This document shows, piece by piece, positions 6,653 to 15,075 of a stretch of 64,000 bases of DNA. The notes below the pieces were generated by a model. The model ran no database searches. It worked only from the letters and a program-made list of their open reading frames with translations, and was not told the DNA's origin. The number at the start of each line of letters is the position of its first letter. Positions within the stretch are counted from its first letter, which is position 1. Source of the stretch: Bacilli bacterium (lineage in GTDB: Bacteria > Bacillota_I > Bacilli_A > RF39 > UBA660); the NCBI GenBank assembly GCA_017433415.1, contig JAFRHI010000023.1, positions 1 through 64,000 of the forward strand, given 5' to 3'. A program made the translations under genes and the position numbers.

Positions 6653-7720
6653 ATGAGAGTAAAAAGAAAAGTGAAACCATTATTTATAATAATTGTGATA
6701 TTAGCTATTGTATTTATTTTTGTAGGTACTTGGAAAGTTTTAACAGGACCTGTTGATAGAAAAAGTACAGAAAATATTGATGTTGTTATTGAGAGTGGTA
6801 CTAATACTAGGAAAATAGCTAATATTTTAAAGAATAATGATTTGATTAAGAGTGAATTTGTATTTAAGGTTTATGTTAAATTACATAGTGTTAAATCTTT
6901 GAAGGCAGCTACATATCGTTTTAATAAAAGTATGAGTTTACCTGAAATAGTTAATCAGTTAGAGAATGGTAGTAATTATAATCCTGATATGGTTAAACTT
7001 ACTTTTAAAGAAGGACTTAGAATTACAGATTATGCTAAACTTATTAGTACAAATACTAATAATAGTTATGATGATGTTATTAATGTTGTAAACGATGAAG
7101 TATATATTAATGAATTAATAAATGAATATTGGTTTTTAACTGATAGTATATTAGATGATAAAATTTATTATCCATTAGAAGGATATTTGGCTCCTGATAC
7201 ATATCATTTTGATAATAAGGATGTTAGTGTTAAAGAAATAGTTGAGACAATGTTAGATGAAATGGATAAGAAACTTGCTAAATATAAAGATATTATTTCT
7301 GGTGATATTCATTATTATATGACTATGGCTTCTATTGTTGAATTAGAGGGGACTAATACTGAAAATAGAAAAATGATTGTAGGGGTTTTTAAAAACAGGT
7401 TATCTTCTGGAATGAATATGGGTAGTGATGTAACTACTTATTATGGATTACAAAAACCAATGACTAGTGATTTATCAACTGAAGAGTTTGCAAGTATTAA
7501 TGCTTATAATACTAGATCAACTACAATGATTGGTAAAATGCCAGTGGGACCTATTTGTTCTCCTGGAGAATCAAGCATTGAGGCTAGTGTTAATCCAACA
7601 GATAATGAGTATTTGTTCTTTGTTGCTGATAAGCATGGTAAAATATATTATACAAAGACAAATAAAGAACATGATCAAAAAGTTGCTGAAATAAAGAAAA
7701 ATGGGGACTGGATATGGTAA
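6653..7720 (+). CDS. mltG: Endolytic murein transglycosylase MltG
   Basis: The 355-residue protein has one N-terminal transmembrane helix (about 8-28), a LysM-like segment, then the YceG/MltG catalytic domain. The family signature is recognisable: ASIVELEG with catalytic Glu230, ENRKMIVGVFKNRL, then M-G-SDVTTYYG. MltG cuts nascent glycan strands and terminates peptidoglycan chains. The ribosome site TGGAGGT precedes ATG 6653. The position after the DUF1292 gene matches Bacillus yrrL. Confidence 0.93.
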   Translation: MRVKRKVKPLFIIIVILAIVFIFVGTWKVLTGPVDRKSTENIDVVIESGTNTRKIANILKNNDLIKSEFVFKVYVKLHSVKSLKAATYRFNKSMSLPEIVNQLENGSNYNPDMVKLTFKEGLRITDYAKLISTNTNNSYDDVINVVNDEVYINELINEYWFLTDSILDDKIYYPLEGYLAPDTYHFDNKDVSVKEIVETMLDEMDKKLAKYKDIISGDIHYYMTMASIVELEGTNTENRKMIVGVFKNRLSSGMNMGSDVTTYYGLQKPMTSDLSTEEFASINAYNTRSTTMIGKMPVGPICSPGESSIEASVNPTDNEYLFFVADKHGKIYYTKTNKEHDQKVAEIKKNGDWIW

Positions 7721-7732
7721 TTGGGTGGTATT

Positions 7733-8323
7733 ATGAATGAAAATGTTATTAAGTTAATAAAAGATTATGCTGATGTAAATAATGTACCTATTATGACTGA
7801 TAGTGGTATGAGATTTTTATTGAGATATATTCAAAATCATAAGATAAAAAATATATTAGAAATAGGTACGGCAATTGGATATTCTGCTATTATGATGTGT
7901 ACTGTTAATCCTGATATTGTTGTTACAACTATTGAGCGTGATGAGAAAAGATACTTAGAATCAATAAAAAATGTTAAAAAAGTTGGTTTGGAAAAACGTA
8001 TAAATTTAATTTATAATGATGCTTTAGATGTTAGAGTTGATGATAAGTATGATTTGATTTTTATTGATGCGGCGAAAGCGCAAAGTCAAAAGTTTTTTGA
8101 AAGATTTGAGAATAATCTTGTTGAAGGTGGTACAATCATTACTGATAATATGAAATTTCATGGGCTTGTGGATAAAGAACCTGAGGAGATTGCAAGTAGA
8201 AATTTACGTCAGTTAGTTCGAAAAGTAAAAGACTATACAGCATTTTTGAAAGGAAACACGCGATTTGAGACAGAGTTTATAGATGTTGGAGACGGTTTGG
8301 CTATTTCTGTTAAAAATAGTTAA
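7733..8323 (+). CDS. trmR: SAM-dependent O-methyltransferase (YrrM/TrmR type)
   Basis: The Rossmann methyltransferase has the SAM motif ILEIGTAIGYSAIMM, an acidic TTIERDEKR strand and the metal-binding region FIDAAKAQ-K and ITDNMKFHG. In Bacillus the gene in this position (yrrM, trmR) methylates 5-hydroxyuridine at tRNA position 34, which fits the downstream U32-family tRNA hydroxylation genes. I chose ATG 7733 behind GGGTGG rather than the in-frame TTG at 7721, which has no ribosome site. Orthology to TrmR is inferred from context. Confidence 0.85.
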   Translation: MNENVIKLIKDYADVNNVPIMTDSGMRFLLRYIQNHKIKNILEIGTAIGYSAIMMCTVNPDIVVTTIERDEKRYLESIKNVKKVGLEKRINLIYNDALDVRVDDKYDLIFIDAAKAQSQKFFERFENNLVEGGTIITDNMKFHGLVDKEPEEIASRNLRQLVRKVKDYTAFLKGNTRFETEFIDVGDGLAISVKNS

Positions 8324-8335
8324 TGAGGTGATTTT

Positions 8336-9190
8336 ATGGAATTATTTCAAATGTTAGATTGTAATAGTGTTTTAGGTAATTGTTGTAGTGACCCAGGGCT
8401 AGTGTCTATACTTGATATAGTTCGTAAGTTTTTAGATTTGTTTCAGGTTTTTGTACCAATAATGTTAATTGTTGGAGCAACAATAAGTTTTATTAAATTG
8501 GCTGCTAATCCAGAAATGAAAAATGGAACTAAGGGTATTGTTAATCAATTTCTGGCAGCAATAATTTGTTTTTTCATACCAGTTATTGTAAATTTTGTTA
8601 TGGGGATAACTCCTGAAACTTATGAGCTTTCTGCTTGTTGGGAACAAGCAAAAACTTCTAATGAGATAGCTAAATCTATGACAAATGTTTATGTTGATAA
8701 AAATAATAAAAAGAAAAGTTCTGTATTAATTGATCCTAAAAACTATGATCCAAATAATCCATCAGCTGGAGGTGGAAGTACGGGATCTGGTAATGGTAGT
8801 GCTACTGGTAAGGCAATTGTTGAATATGCTAAAAGTTTTGTAGGTCAGCCATATGTGTGGGGCGGAACTTGGAATGGAGAACTACCATATACAGGAACTG
8901 ATTGTAGTGGTTTTGTACAGGGAGTATTTAAACATCATGGTATCAATTTAACTCGAACAACTTATACACAGTGGGGTGATACTAGTACTTATACAGTTGT
9001 TCCGCCTGGAGCTGAAATTAAAGCGGGAGATTTGGTTAATTATTGGGAACATGTAGCAATTTTAACTGGAAACGGAAATGAAATTGTTCATGCTAAAGGG
9101 AGAAATTATGGAATTGTAATTGATTCTGATTATAAAACAGCTTCTAGTCATAGTATTAAGGGAATAATGCGAATAAAGGGTGTTAACTAG
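8336..9190 (+). CDS. VirB2-like two-helix segment fused to an NlpC/P60 peptidase
   Basis: The 284-residue protein has two parts. Residues 1-110 form a helix hairpin with a cysteine motif before it (NCCSDPG) and one after it (SACW); CFFIPVIVNFVMGI closely matches the VirB2-like proteins at 30531-30860 and 30944-31405. A Ser/Gly linker follows. Residues 155-284 are an NlpC/P60 domain with Cys190 in TDCSGFV and His239 in WEHVAILTG. NlpC/P60 enzymes cut peptide bonds in peptidoglycan stems. The gene interrupts the conserved yrrM-yrrN order, so it seems inserted there. It probably supplies a wall-opening activity tethered to the secretion machine encoded 8 kb away. That link is inference. Confidence 0.8.
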   Translation: MELFQMLDCNSVLGNCCSDPGLVSILDIVRKFLDLFQVFVPIMLIVGATISFIKLAANPEMKNGTKGIVNQFLAAIICFFIPVIVNFVMGITPETYELSACWEQAKTSNEIAKSMTNVYVDKNNKKKSSVLIDPKNYDPNNPSAGGGSTGSGNGSATGKAIVEYAKSFVGQPYVWGGTWNGELPYTGTDCSGFVQGVFKHHGINLTRTTYTQWGDTSTYTVVPPGAEIKAGDLVNYWEHVAILTGNGNEIVHAKGRNYGIVIDSDYKTASSHSIKGIMRIKGVN

Positions 9191-9200
9191 GGGTGATAAA

Positions 9201-9971
9201 ATGATAATGGTTAGTGATAAGCACGAAAAAAAAGTTAAAAGGGTAAAGCCGAATAATTTACGACAAGATAAGACCCCTATAGTAGTAGCAGTTGCAGTTG
9301 CATTAATAGTATTCTTGATTGTTTATTTCTTTTTAAATAAGCAAAATACAGATTATAAAAAAATAAAACAATATAAAAATAATTATCTGGTTTATACAAA
9401 ATATCAGTCAACTAGTACACAATATCCAGTTCAAATTCCTTTTGTTAATATAAAATCAGAAGCTATTGATGCTGTTAATAAAGATATTGATTTGTTTGTA
9501 AATGATTTTGTTAAATCAAAGAAGAGTGTAGTATCATATGAATATAGTATTAGTGGAATTATTTTATCTGTAATTGTTAAAGTAATTGATTACGATACGG
9601 AATATGCACCTTTTCCTTATTTTAGAAGTTATAATATTAATATATCAACTTTAGAAGTAATTGCAGATCAATCATTATTAGATTTTTATAGCATTAGTGA
9701 GAACGAGGTTGAAGAAATAGTTGAAGATAAATTTCATTTTTATCATGATGAGTTAATTAGTAAAGAGTTTTATGCTGCTGATGAGTGTGATTATGAATGT
9801 TTCCTAAGAAATAGGGATATTGGTAATTATTTAGAAAAAGCTGTTTATTATGTTGATTCTGGTAATTTAGTGGCTTATATACCATTTTCTTTCTATTCAA
9901 TATTTGGGGAAGAAGATTACTTTAAAGATGATAATTTTAAATTTTTATTGGTTGAAGGAAGAGTTGAGTGA
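9201..9971 (+). CDS. Single-pass membrane protein with DUF3298-like extracellular domain
   Basis: The lysine-rich cytosolic start of about 28 residues is followed by one helix (about 29-48) and an extracytoplasmic domain of about 205 residues. The TEYAPFPYFRSYNINISTL stretch and the alternating layout resemble RsiV/DUF3298-type domains, but this is weak. I chose ATG 9201 behind AGGGGTGAT; the in-frame GTG 9180 lacks a ribosome site. It probably shares a transcript with the NlpC fusion gene 10 bases upstream, and ends in a terminator that overlaps its stop codon. Confidence 0.55.
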   Translation: MIMVSDKHEKKVKRVKPNNLRQDKTPIVVAVAVALIVFLIVYFFLNKQNTDYKKIKQYKNNYLVYTKYQSTSTQYPVQIPFVNIKSEAIDAVNKDIDLFVNDFVKSKKSVVSYEYSISGIILSVIVKVIDYDTEYAPFPYFRSYNINISTLEVIADQSLLDFYSISENEVEEIVEDKFHFYHDELISKEFYAADECDYECFLRNRDIGNYLEKAVYYVDSGNLVAYIPFSFYSIFGEEDYFKDDNFKFLLVEGRVE

Positions 9972-9987
9972 CTCTTTCTTTTTTTTG
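9959..9987 (+). terminator. Terminator overlapping the stop codon of the DUF3298-like gene
   Basis: AAGAGT (9959-9964) pairs with ACTCTT (9971-9976), then CTTTTTTTT. It separates the inserted pair of genes from the U32 genes, which have their own -10 (TATAAT 9998-10003). Confidence 0.8.
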
Positions 9988-10020
9988 TATATTGATGTAT
10001 AATGTGCTTGAGGTGTCTCT

Positions 10021-10878
10021 ATGGAGTTGATTGTAGAAACTTCTTGTAAAGATAAATTATATTTAGATATAGTAGATGGAATTATTCTACCACTTAAGGA
10101 TTATGCTGTAGAGAGTATAGTTTCTTTTTCACTTGATGAAATAAAAGAAATATCTAGAAATAATAATATAAAAGTATATGTTAAGATTAATAAGAATTTA
10201 CTTAATGAGGATATAGATAAGGTAAGAGATATTTTAGTTGAACTTGATAAGCTAAATATTAGTGGAATATTTTTCTATGATTTAGCAATTCTTCAGTTAA
10301 AGAAAGAGTTAAATTTAAGTGTAGATCTTATTTGGAATCAGACACATATGGTTAATAATTATAAGACTTGTGATTATTATTTTTCTCGGGGAGTTAAATA
10401 TGCTTTACTTGGGAAGGAGATAACTTTAGAAGAAATAAAAGAAATAATTGATAAAAGTAAAATTGATGTTATGGTTGAAGTTGTTAGTAAGCCAAGTGTT
10501 GCTTTTTCAATGCGAAAGTTAATTACAAATTATAATAAGGATTTAGGTGTTGATAATAATTCGGATTTAATTATTAATGAAAAAATTACGGATACTAATT
10601 ACGTAGTTAAAGAAGATTCTAATGGAACAAGTTTTTATTTAGATATTATTACTAATGGAACAGGAATTATTTCTGAATTATATAAAGGTGGTTGTAAATA
10701 TATTATTTTTAGAGAATATGGTTTAGAAGATATATTTAATGAATTACTTGTTGATACAGAAAAATATATTAAAGGTAATTGTAGTGATAAAAATTATATT
10801 AATAAATATAAGAAGTTAGGGGATAGCACAAATTTCTTTTTTAAAGAAACTATCTATAGGGTGAAGAAAAATGGATAG
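10021..10878 (+). CDS. U32-family peptidase-like protein, small subunit (TrhP1/YrrN type)
   Basis: The 285-residue protein has the barrel-like pattern of the U32 family N-terminal half: KVYVKINKNL, GIFFYDLAILQL, IWNQTHM and YALLGKEITLEEIKEII. It lacks the cysteine cluster found in the longer partner. In Bacillus, yrrN and yrrO (TrhP1/TrhP2) act in tRNA uridine-34 hydroxylation, and the pair is conserved here with an 8-base overlap. Start ATG 10021 follows GAGGTG. Confidence 0.75.
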   Translation: MELIVETSCKDKLYLDIVDGIILPLKDYAVESIVSFSLDEIKEISRNNNIKVYVKINKNLLNEDIDKVRDILVELDKLNISGIFFYDLAILQLKKELNLSVDLIWNQTHMVNNYKTCDYYFSRGVKYALLGKEITLEEIKEIIDKSKIDVMVEVVSKPSVAFSMRKLITNYNKDLGVDNNSDLIINEKITDTNYVVKEDSNGTSFYLDIITNGTGIISELYKGGCKYIIFREYGLEDIFNELLVDTEKYIKGNCSDKNYINKYKKLGDSTNFFFKETIYRVKKNG

Positions 10879-12076
10879 AATAGAATTATTATCTCCAGCA
10901 GGTGATTTAGAAAGACTAAAAGTTACTCTTTTATATGGAGCTGATGCTGTATATATTGGAGGAGAAAAATATGGGTTAAGAGCTAATGCTACTAATTTTA
11001 GTTTAGATGAAATAAGAGAGGGATGTAGTTTTGCTCATAAACTTAATAAAAAGGTTTATCTTACTTTAAATATTGTGTTTCATAATGAAGATACAGTTGG
11101 AGTACTTGATTATATAAAAGATGTAGTTGATTGTGGTATTGATGCTTTTATTGTTAGTGATCCATTTATCATTTCATATATAAAGGAGAATTATCCTAAT
11201 GTAGAAGTGCATTTATCAACACAAAATTCTACTACTAATTATAAGTGTGTTGAATACTTTAAAGATGAAGGAATTGATAGGGTAGTTTTAGCAAGAGAGT
11301 TATCAAAAGATGAAATAAAAGAAATTATTGATAAGACTCATGTTGATATAGAAGTATTTATTCATGGAGCAATGTGTACATGTGTTAGTGGGCGTTGTGC
11401 TTTATCTAATTATGTTACAGGTCGTGATGCCAATCGTGGTGGTTGTGCACAAGTCTGTCGTTTCTCTTTTGGTAATGGTGATAAGAAAGATTTTACGATG
11501 GCTACTAAAGATAATAATTTGGCGGAATATATCGGTGATTTAATTGCTATAGGTGTTAAAAGTTTAAAGGTAGAAGGTAGAATGAGATCACTATATTATT
11601 TGGCGACAGTCATTGGAACATATCGAGAAATAATTGATGCATATTATGATAAAAAACTTAATAAAGATTTAATGGAAGTATTTAAAGAGAGACTTGATAG
11701 AGTTGCGAATAGAGAAACATCAACACAATTTTTCTTGAAAAAGGCTGATTATACTGATCAGTATTATACTGGTAGAAGTGAAGTGTCTAATCAAGATTAT
11801 TTAGGGCAAGTTATTAGTTATGATAAAAAGAATAAATTACTTAAATTTTATGAGAGAAATTATTTTGAAGTTGGTGATTTAGTAGAAATATTTACACCTA
11901 ATAATGATAGATGTACATTTATTGTTGATGAATTATATGATGAAGATATGAATAAAGTAGATGTTGCGAGACATCCAGATAATATATATTATTTAAAAGT
12001 AGATTTAGATTTTATCATTTTAGAGTATTCAATGTTAAAAATAATTGAAAGAAAAGATAAAAAAGAGAATATTTGA
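10871..12076 (+). CDS. U32-family tRNA 5-hydroxyuridine synthesis protein (TrhP2/YrrO type)
   Basis: The 401-residue protein opens with the family signature ELLSPAGDLERLKVTLLYGADAVYIGG. Further landmarks are VHLSTQNSTTN, FIHGAMCTCVSGRCALSNY and GGCAQVCR, whose cysteines form the predicted iron-sulfur ligand set of TrhP proteins, then KSLKVEGRMRS. Annotated in many genomes as a collagenase-like protease, the family is now tied to prephenate-dependent hydroxylation of tRNA U34. The adjacent methyltransferase at 7733-8323 acts on the product in Bacillus, so the pathway is reunited here. Confidence 0.87.
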   Translation: MDRIELLSPAGDLERLKVTLLYGADAVYIGGEKYGLRANATNFSLDEIREGCSFAHKLNKKVYLTLNIVFHNEDTVGVLDYIKDVVDCGIDAFIVSDPFIISYIKENYPNVEVHLSTQNSTTNYKCVEYFKDEGIDRVVLARELSKDEIKEIIDKTHVDIEVFIHGAMCTCVSGRCALSNYVTGRDANRGGCAQVCRFSFGNGDKKDFTMATKDNNLAEYIGDLIAIGVKSLKVEGRMRSLYYLATVIGTYREIIDAYYDKKLNKDLMEVFKERLDRVANRETSTQFFLKKADYTDQYYTGRSEVSNQDYLGQVISYDKKNKLLKFYERNYFEVGDLVEIFTPNNDRCTFIVDELYDEDMNKVDVARHPDNIYYLKVDLDFIILEYSMLKIIERKDKKENI

Positions 12077-12127
12077 TAAGAGCAACTAATTATGATATAA
12101 TAACAAAACACTTGAGGAGGAATATAT

Positions 12128-12574
12128 ATGAAAAAAATTTTAGATGATTTAAAAAAAGAAGCTTTAGAACAAAAATGGAATTATTATAGAGTTCCATTAT
12201 ATGTTTCAACAACATCACTTAGAGTTTTGAGAAAAGTAGGAGATGTTGTGTGTACACCAAAAATTAGTAGAGCAAAAGAAGCGATGACTGGTGATAAGTT
12301 AGTGATGCTTTTTGAAGATCATTTTTTATCATCTGGTAATGATGATGTTATTCATTTGTTTTATAGTAAAGAACGTATGGGTGATTTACATGATAGACAA
12401 GTAGAATTTAATGGTTTTGCAGCTTTTGTTGTGGAAAAAGACTTTGATGAAAAACATAAAATAACTAATCAGGAAATGGTTGATTATTGTAGTGAATTTG
12501 AAAATAGTGCATATAATAGAATACTTAGTACTTATGCTAAGAAAGAAAAGGCTAAAGAAAAAGTAAAAAAATAA
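12128..12574 (+). CDS. Hypothetical cytosolic protein
   Basis: The 148-residue protein is not recognised. It has no signal or transmembrane helix, has mixed alpha/beta character and ends in a lysine-rich tail (KKEKAKEKVKK). A strong site (GAGGAGGAA) precedes ATG 12128, and a TATAAT-like -10 lies about 30 bases upstream. It ends 10 bases before the HD phosphohydrolase gene, so the two are probably co-transcribed. Confidence 0.6.
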   Translation: MKKILDDLKKEALEQKWNYYRVPLYVSTTSLRVLRKVGDVVCTPKISRAKEAMTGDKLVMLFEDHFLSSGNDDVIHLFYSKERMGDLHDRQVEFNGFAAFVVEKDFDEKHKITNQEMVDYCSEFENSAYNRILSTYAKKEKAKEKVKK

Positions 12575-12584
12575 TGAGGTTTTT

Positions 12585-13706
12585 ATGAATAATATTGATA
12601 TTGCGAAAAAGAACTTTTTAAATAATGAGAAATATTTGAGTAAATATGCTTGTAAGAATAGTGAAGCAATTAGGATTGACTATTTAGAAGAAGATGATTT
12701 AAGACCAGCTTTTTTTCATGATATTGATCGAATTTTATATTCATTATCATATACAAGATATATGGATAAGACACAAGTTTTTACGAGAAGTGAAAATGAT
12801 CATATTAGTAAAAGAATTACGCATGTACAGATGGTTAGTAAGATTGCAAGAACAATAGGGAGAAGCCTAAACTTAAATTGTGATTTAATTGAGGCAATTG
12901 CGTTAGGTCATGATATTGGGCATACTCCACTTGGTCATGAAGGAGAAAAGATGCTTGATGAGATATCTAGAAGAGAGCTTGGTGAATATTTTGCTCATAA
13001 TATTCAAAGTGTTAGGCATTTAATGTGCGTTGAAAACAATGGTAATGGTTTTAATTTAACTGTTCAGGTATTAGATGGAATTATGTGCCATAATGGGGAA
13101 ATGTTATCTCCTAAATATGAACCCGTTAATAAAAGCAAGAATGAATTTTTAAAGCAATATCAAGAAGCATATAAAGATATTAAAGAAAGTAATAAAAATA
13201 GGCCTATGACACTAGAAGGCTGTGTTGTTAGGATAAGTGATGTAATTGGCTATATTGGTAGAGATATAGAAGATGCAATAATGCTTGGTAAAATAAAAAG
13301 AGAAGAAATTCCTGAAGAAGTTAGTTCGGTATTAGGTACCACTAATAGTGAAATTATAAATACTATTGTTTTAGATATTATTAATAATAGTTTAGATAAA
13401 CCTTATTTAAAGATGAGTGATGATGTATATAAAGCTTTATTTTTACTTAAGAAATTTAATTATGAGCATATTTATAGTCTTAGTATGACTAGTAGTGATA
13501 AAGAATATTATCGTAAAGGTATGAATAAGATTTATGATAAGTATTTAAACGATATTTTAACTAATAATAAAAAGAGTGTAATTTTTAAGATTTTTCTAAA
13601 TATGCAATCAGATAAGTATAATAAAGAAACGTCTCCTAAGAGAAAAGTAATTGACTTTATTGCAGGAATGACGGATGAGATGTTTTTAAAAGAGATTAAG
13701 AAGTAA
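12585..13706 (+). CDS. HD-domain phosphohydrolase, dGTPase family
   Basis: The 373-residue protein has the deoxyguanosinetriphosphate triphosphohydrolase layout: RITHVQMVSKIARTIGRSL with His80, ALGHDIGHTPLGHEGE with His109 and Asp110, and a distal metal-ligand region RISDVIGYIGRDIEDA. The family cleaves dGTP or other dNTPs to the nucleoside and triphosphate. It lacks the long insertions of the E. coli enzyme and is of the short type. The true substrate may differ from dGTP. Confidence 0.85.
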   Translation: MNNIDIAKKNFLNNEKYLSKYACKNSEAIRIDYLEEDDLRPAFFHDIDRILYSLSYTRYMDKTQVFTRSENDHISKRITHVQMVSKIARTIGRSLNLNCDLIEAIALGHDIGHTPLGHEGEKMLDEISRRELGEYFAHNIQSVRHLMCVENNGNGFNLTVQVLDGIMCHNGEMLSPKYEPVNKSKNEFLKQYQEAYKDIKESNKNRPMTLEGCVVRISDVIGYIGRDIEDAIMLGKIKREEIPEEVSSVLGTTNSEIINTIVLDIINNSLDKPYLKMSDDVYKALFLLKKFNYEHIYSLSMTSSDKEYYRKGMNKIYDKYLNDILTNNKKSVIFKIFLNMQSDKYNKETSPKRKVIDFIAGMTDEMFLKEIKK

Positions 13707-13726
13707 GTTTTACTTGCTTTTTTTTA
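13701..13726 (+). terminator. Terminator of the HD phosphohydrolase gene
   Basis: AAGTAA (13701-13706) and TTACTT (13710-13715) form a short hairpin that includes the stop codon, followed by GC and a long T tract. It is moderate in strength. Confidence 0.55.
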
Positions 13727-13769
13727 CTTATTGTGTTATAATATGTCTACTTTTGAAGGGGGAAAATTT

Positions 13770-14432
13770 ATGAAATGTTATGCTAAAAATAAAGATGAAA
13801 AACAAGTATGGGTAAAAAAAGTTTTTCAACATGGTGATCAATATGAAATAATTTTTGCTGATGGTACTCGTTTTTTTGCTGATGTTAATGAGGAGAATTT
13901 TGATAAATTAATGGAAGAGCTTGAAATTCAAGCAGATAAAGCTGTAGAGGCATTACCAAGGTTAGTAGCTAAAAAGACTTTAACTGGAATTATGATTCCT
14001 ACTGTCTTTACTGCTATACCAGCTGCTTGCTTTGGAGTAGCTACTATTCCAGCTGTACAAGATCTTGTTTATTCACAAGAACCAATGAAAGTTTTAATTG
14101 GTATAGGTGCTATTACTGTTTTAGGTACAATTCCAGTATGTGCAAAATTTATTAAAGAAAAAGGTATGGTTAAAGAAGCTAGAAAACTAAAATATAGATT
14201 TGAAAATAGAGAGTATTTAGATGAAATTGAGGATAAAGCGGATTATCCTAATGCTTTAGTTGGTCTTAGTTCAAGAGCAAAAAGACATTTTGAAACTCAA
14301 GAAAACCCTATGAGTATTTTCTATATCGATGAATATAGTGAAGAAGATTTGAGAAAAATTGTTTCTAATGTTCGTAGAGAAGAGCATCTAGGCCTTTCTT
14401 ATGATGAGCCAGTACAAAAAGTAAAAAAATAA
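13770..14432 (+). CDS. Hypothetical membrane protein, two helices
   Basis: The 220-residue protein has a soluble N-terminal part of about 65 residues with a small beta-like motif (YEIIFADGTRFFADV). Two hydrophobic segments follow (about 70-98 and 108-132), then a charged C-terminal part of about 85 residues. I chose ATG 13770 behind GAAGGGGGAAAA. An upstream in-frame ATG at 13731 overlaps the TATAAT box (about 13737-13742), so it is not used. Function unknown. Confidence 0.6.
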   Translation: MKCYAKNKDEKQVWVKKVFQHGDQYEIIFADGTRFFADVNEENFDKLMEELEIQADKAVEALPRLVAKKTLTGIMIPTVFTAIPAACFGVATIPAVQDLVYSQEPMKVLIGIGAITVLGTIPVCAKFIKEKGMVKEARKLKYRFENREYLDEIEDKADYPNALVGLSSRAKRHFETQENPMSIFYIDEYSEEDLRKIVSNVRREEHLGLSYDEPVQKVKK

Positions 14433-14444
14433 TCATTTTAGATA

Positions 14445-14473
14445 TTGAAAAAAAATTTTAGATGTGATACACT
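14445..14473 (+). promoter_or_regulatory. Promoter of greA
   Basis: TTGAAA (14445-14450) and TACACT (14468-14473), 17-base spacer. The 5' leader of about 45 bases contains a short GTTGAG/CTCAC hairpin. Confidence 0.55.
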
Positions 14474-14520
14474 ATGGCAAGTTGAGTTTGCTAGCTCACT
14501 AATAATCAGAGGTGATAAAA

Positions 14521-14991
14521 ATGGGAAATAAAAATACTGTTTATTTAACTCAAGAAGGTTTAGATGAATTAAAGAAAGAATTGGATAATCTAATTAATGT
14601 TAGACGTCCTGAAAATATACAAGCTATTAAAGAGGCTAGATCATTAGGTGATTTGTCTGAAAATGCTGAATATGATGCTGCTAGAAATGAACAAGCGCAA
14701 ATAGAAGATCGTATTAAACAACTTGAAAAAATGCTTGAGAATGTTTCTATTATTACAGAAGTTGCTACTGATAAAGTTGGTATTGGTAATACTGTTTCAA
14801 TTAAATATGTAGATGATGATGAAGAGGACGAATACAAGATTGTTGGTAGTCAAGAAGCAGATCCGTTTGAGAGTAAGATTTCTAATGAAAGTCCAATAGC
14901 ACAAGCTTTATTTGATCATAAAGTTGGTGATATTGTTACTGTAGAAAGTCCAAATGGTAGCTATGAAGTAGAAATTATTGAAATAAAATAA
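14521..14991 (+). CDS. greA: Transcription elongation factor GreA
   Basis: The 156-residue protein is standard in length. It has an N-terminal coiled coil whose tip is LSENAEYDAARNEQA (the acidic residues that enter the RNA polymerase secondary channel), then the FKBP-like C-terminal domain with GSQEADPFESKISNESPIAQAL and VESPNGSYEVEI. GreA stimulates cleavage of backtracked transcripts. ATG 14521 behind AGAGGTGAT is preferred to GTG 14512. Confidence 0.96.
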   Translation: MGNKNTVYLTQEGLDELKKELDNLINVRRPENIQAIKEARSLGDLSENAEYDAARNEQAQIEDRIKQLEKMLENVSIITEVATDKVGIGNTVSIKYVDDDEEDEYKIVGSQEADPFESKISNESPIAQALFDHKVGDIVTVESPNGSYEVEIIEIK

Positions 14992-15012
14992 TATAATTCG
15001 ACAAAAAATACT

Positions 15013-15075
15013 ATAAAGATACTTTATTCTGAATATAGGTGATATATATGAATAAAAGTATCTTTATTTTTTTGT
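15013..15075 (+). terminator. greA terminator hairpin spanning the start of the lipoprotein gene
   Basis: ATAAAGATACTTTATT (15013-15028) pairs with AATAAAAGTATCTTTAT (15051-15067), followed by TTTTTTTG. The ribosome site and ATG (15048) of the next gene are in the loop and the 3' arm lies in its first codons. The structure can stop greA transcripts and would also affect transcripts entering the lipoprotein gene. Confidence 0.6.

Noticed and set aside
13731-13769. Upstream ATG extension of the 13770 gene
   Set aside because: The added codons overlap a TATAAT box and lack a ribosome site; the ATG at 13770 has one.
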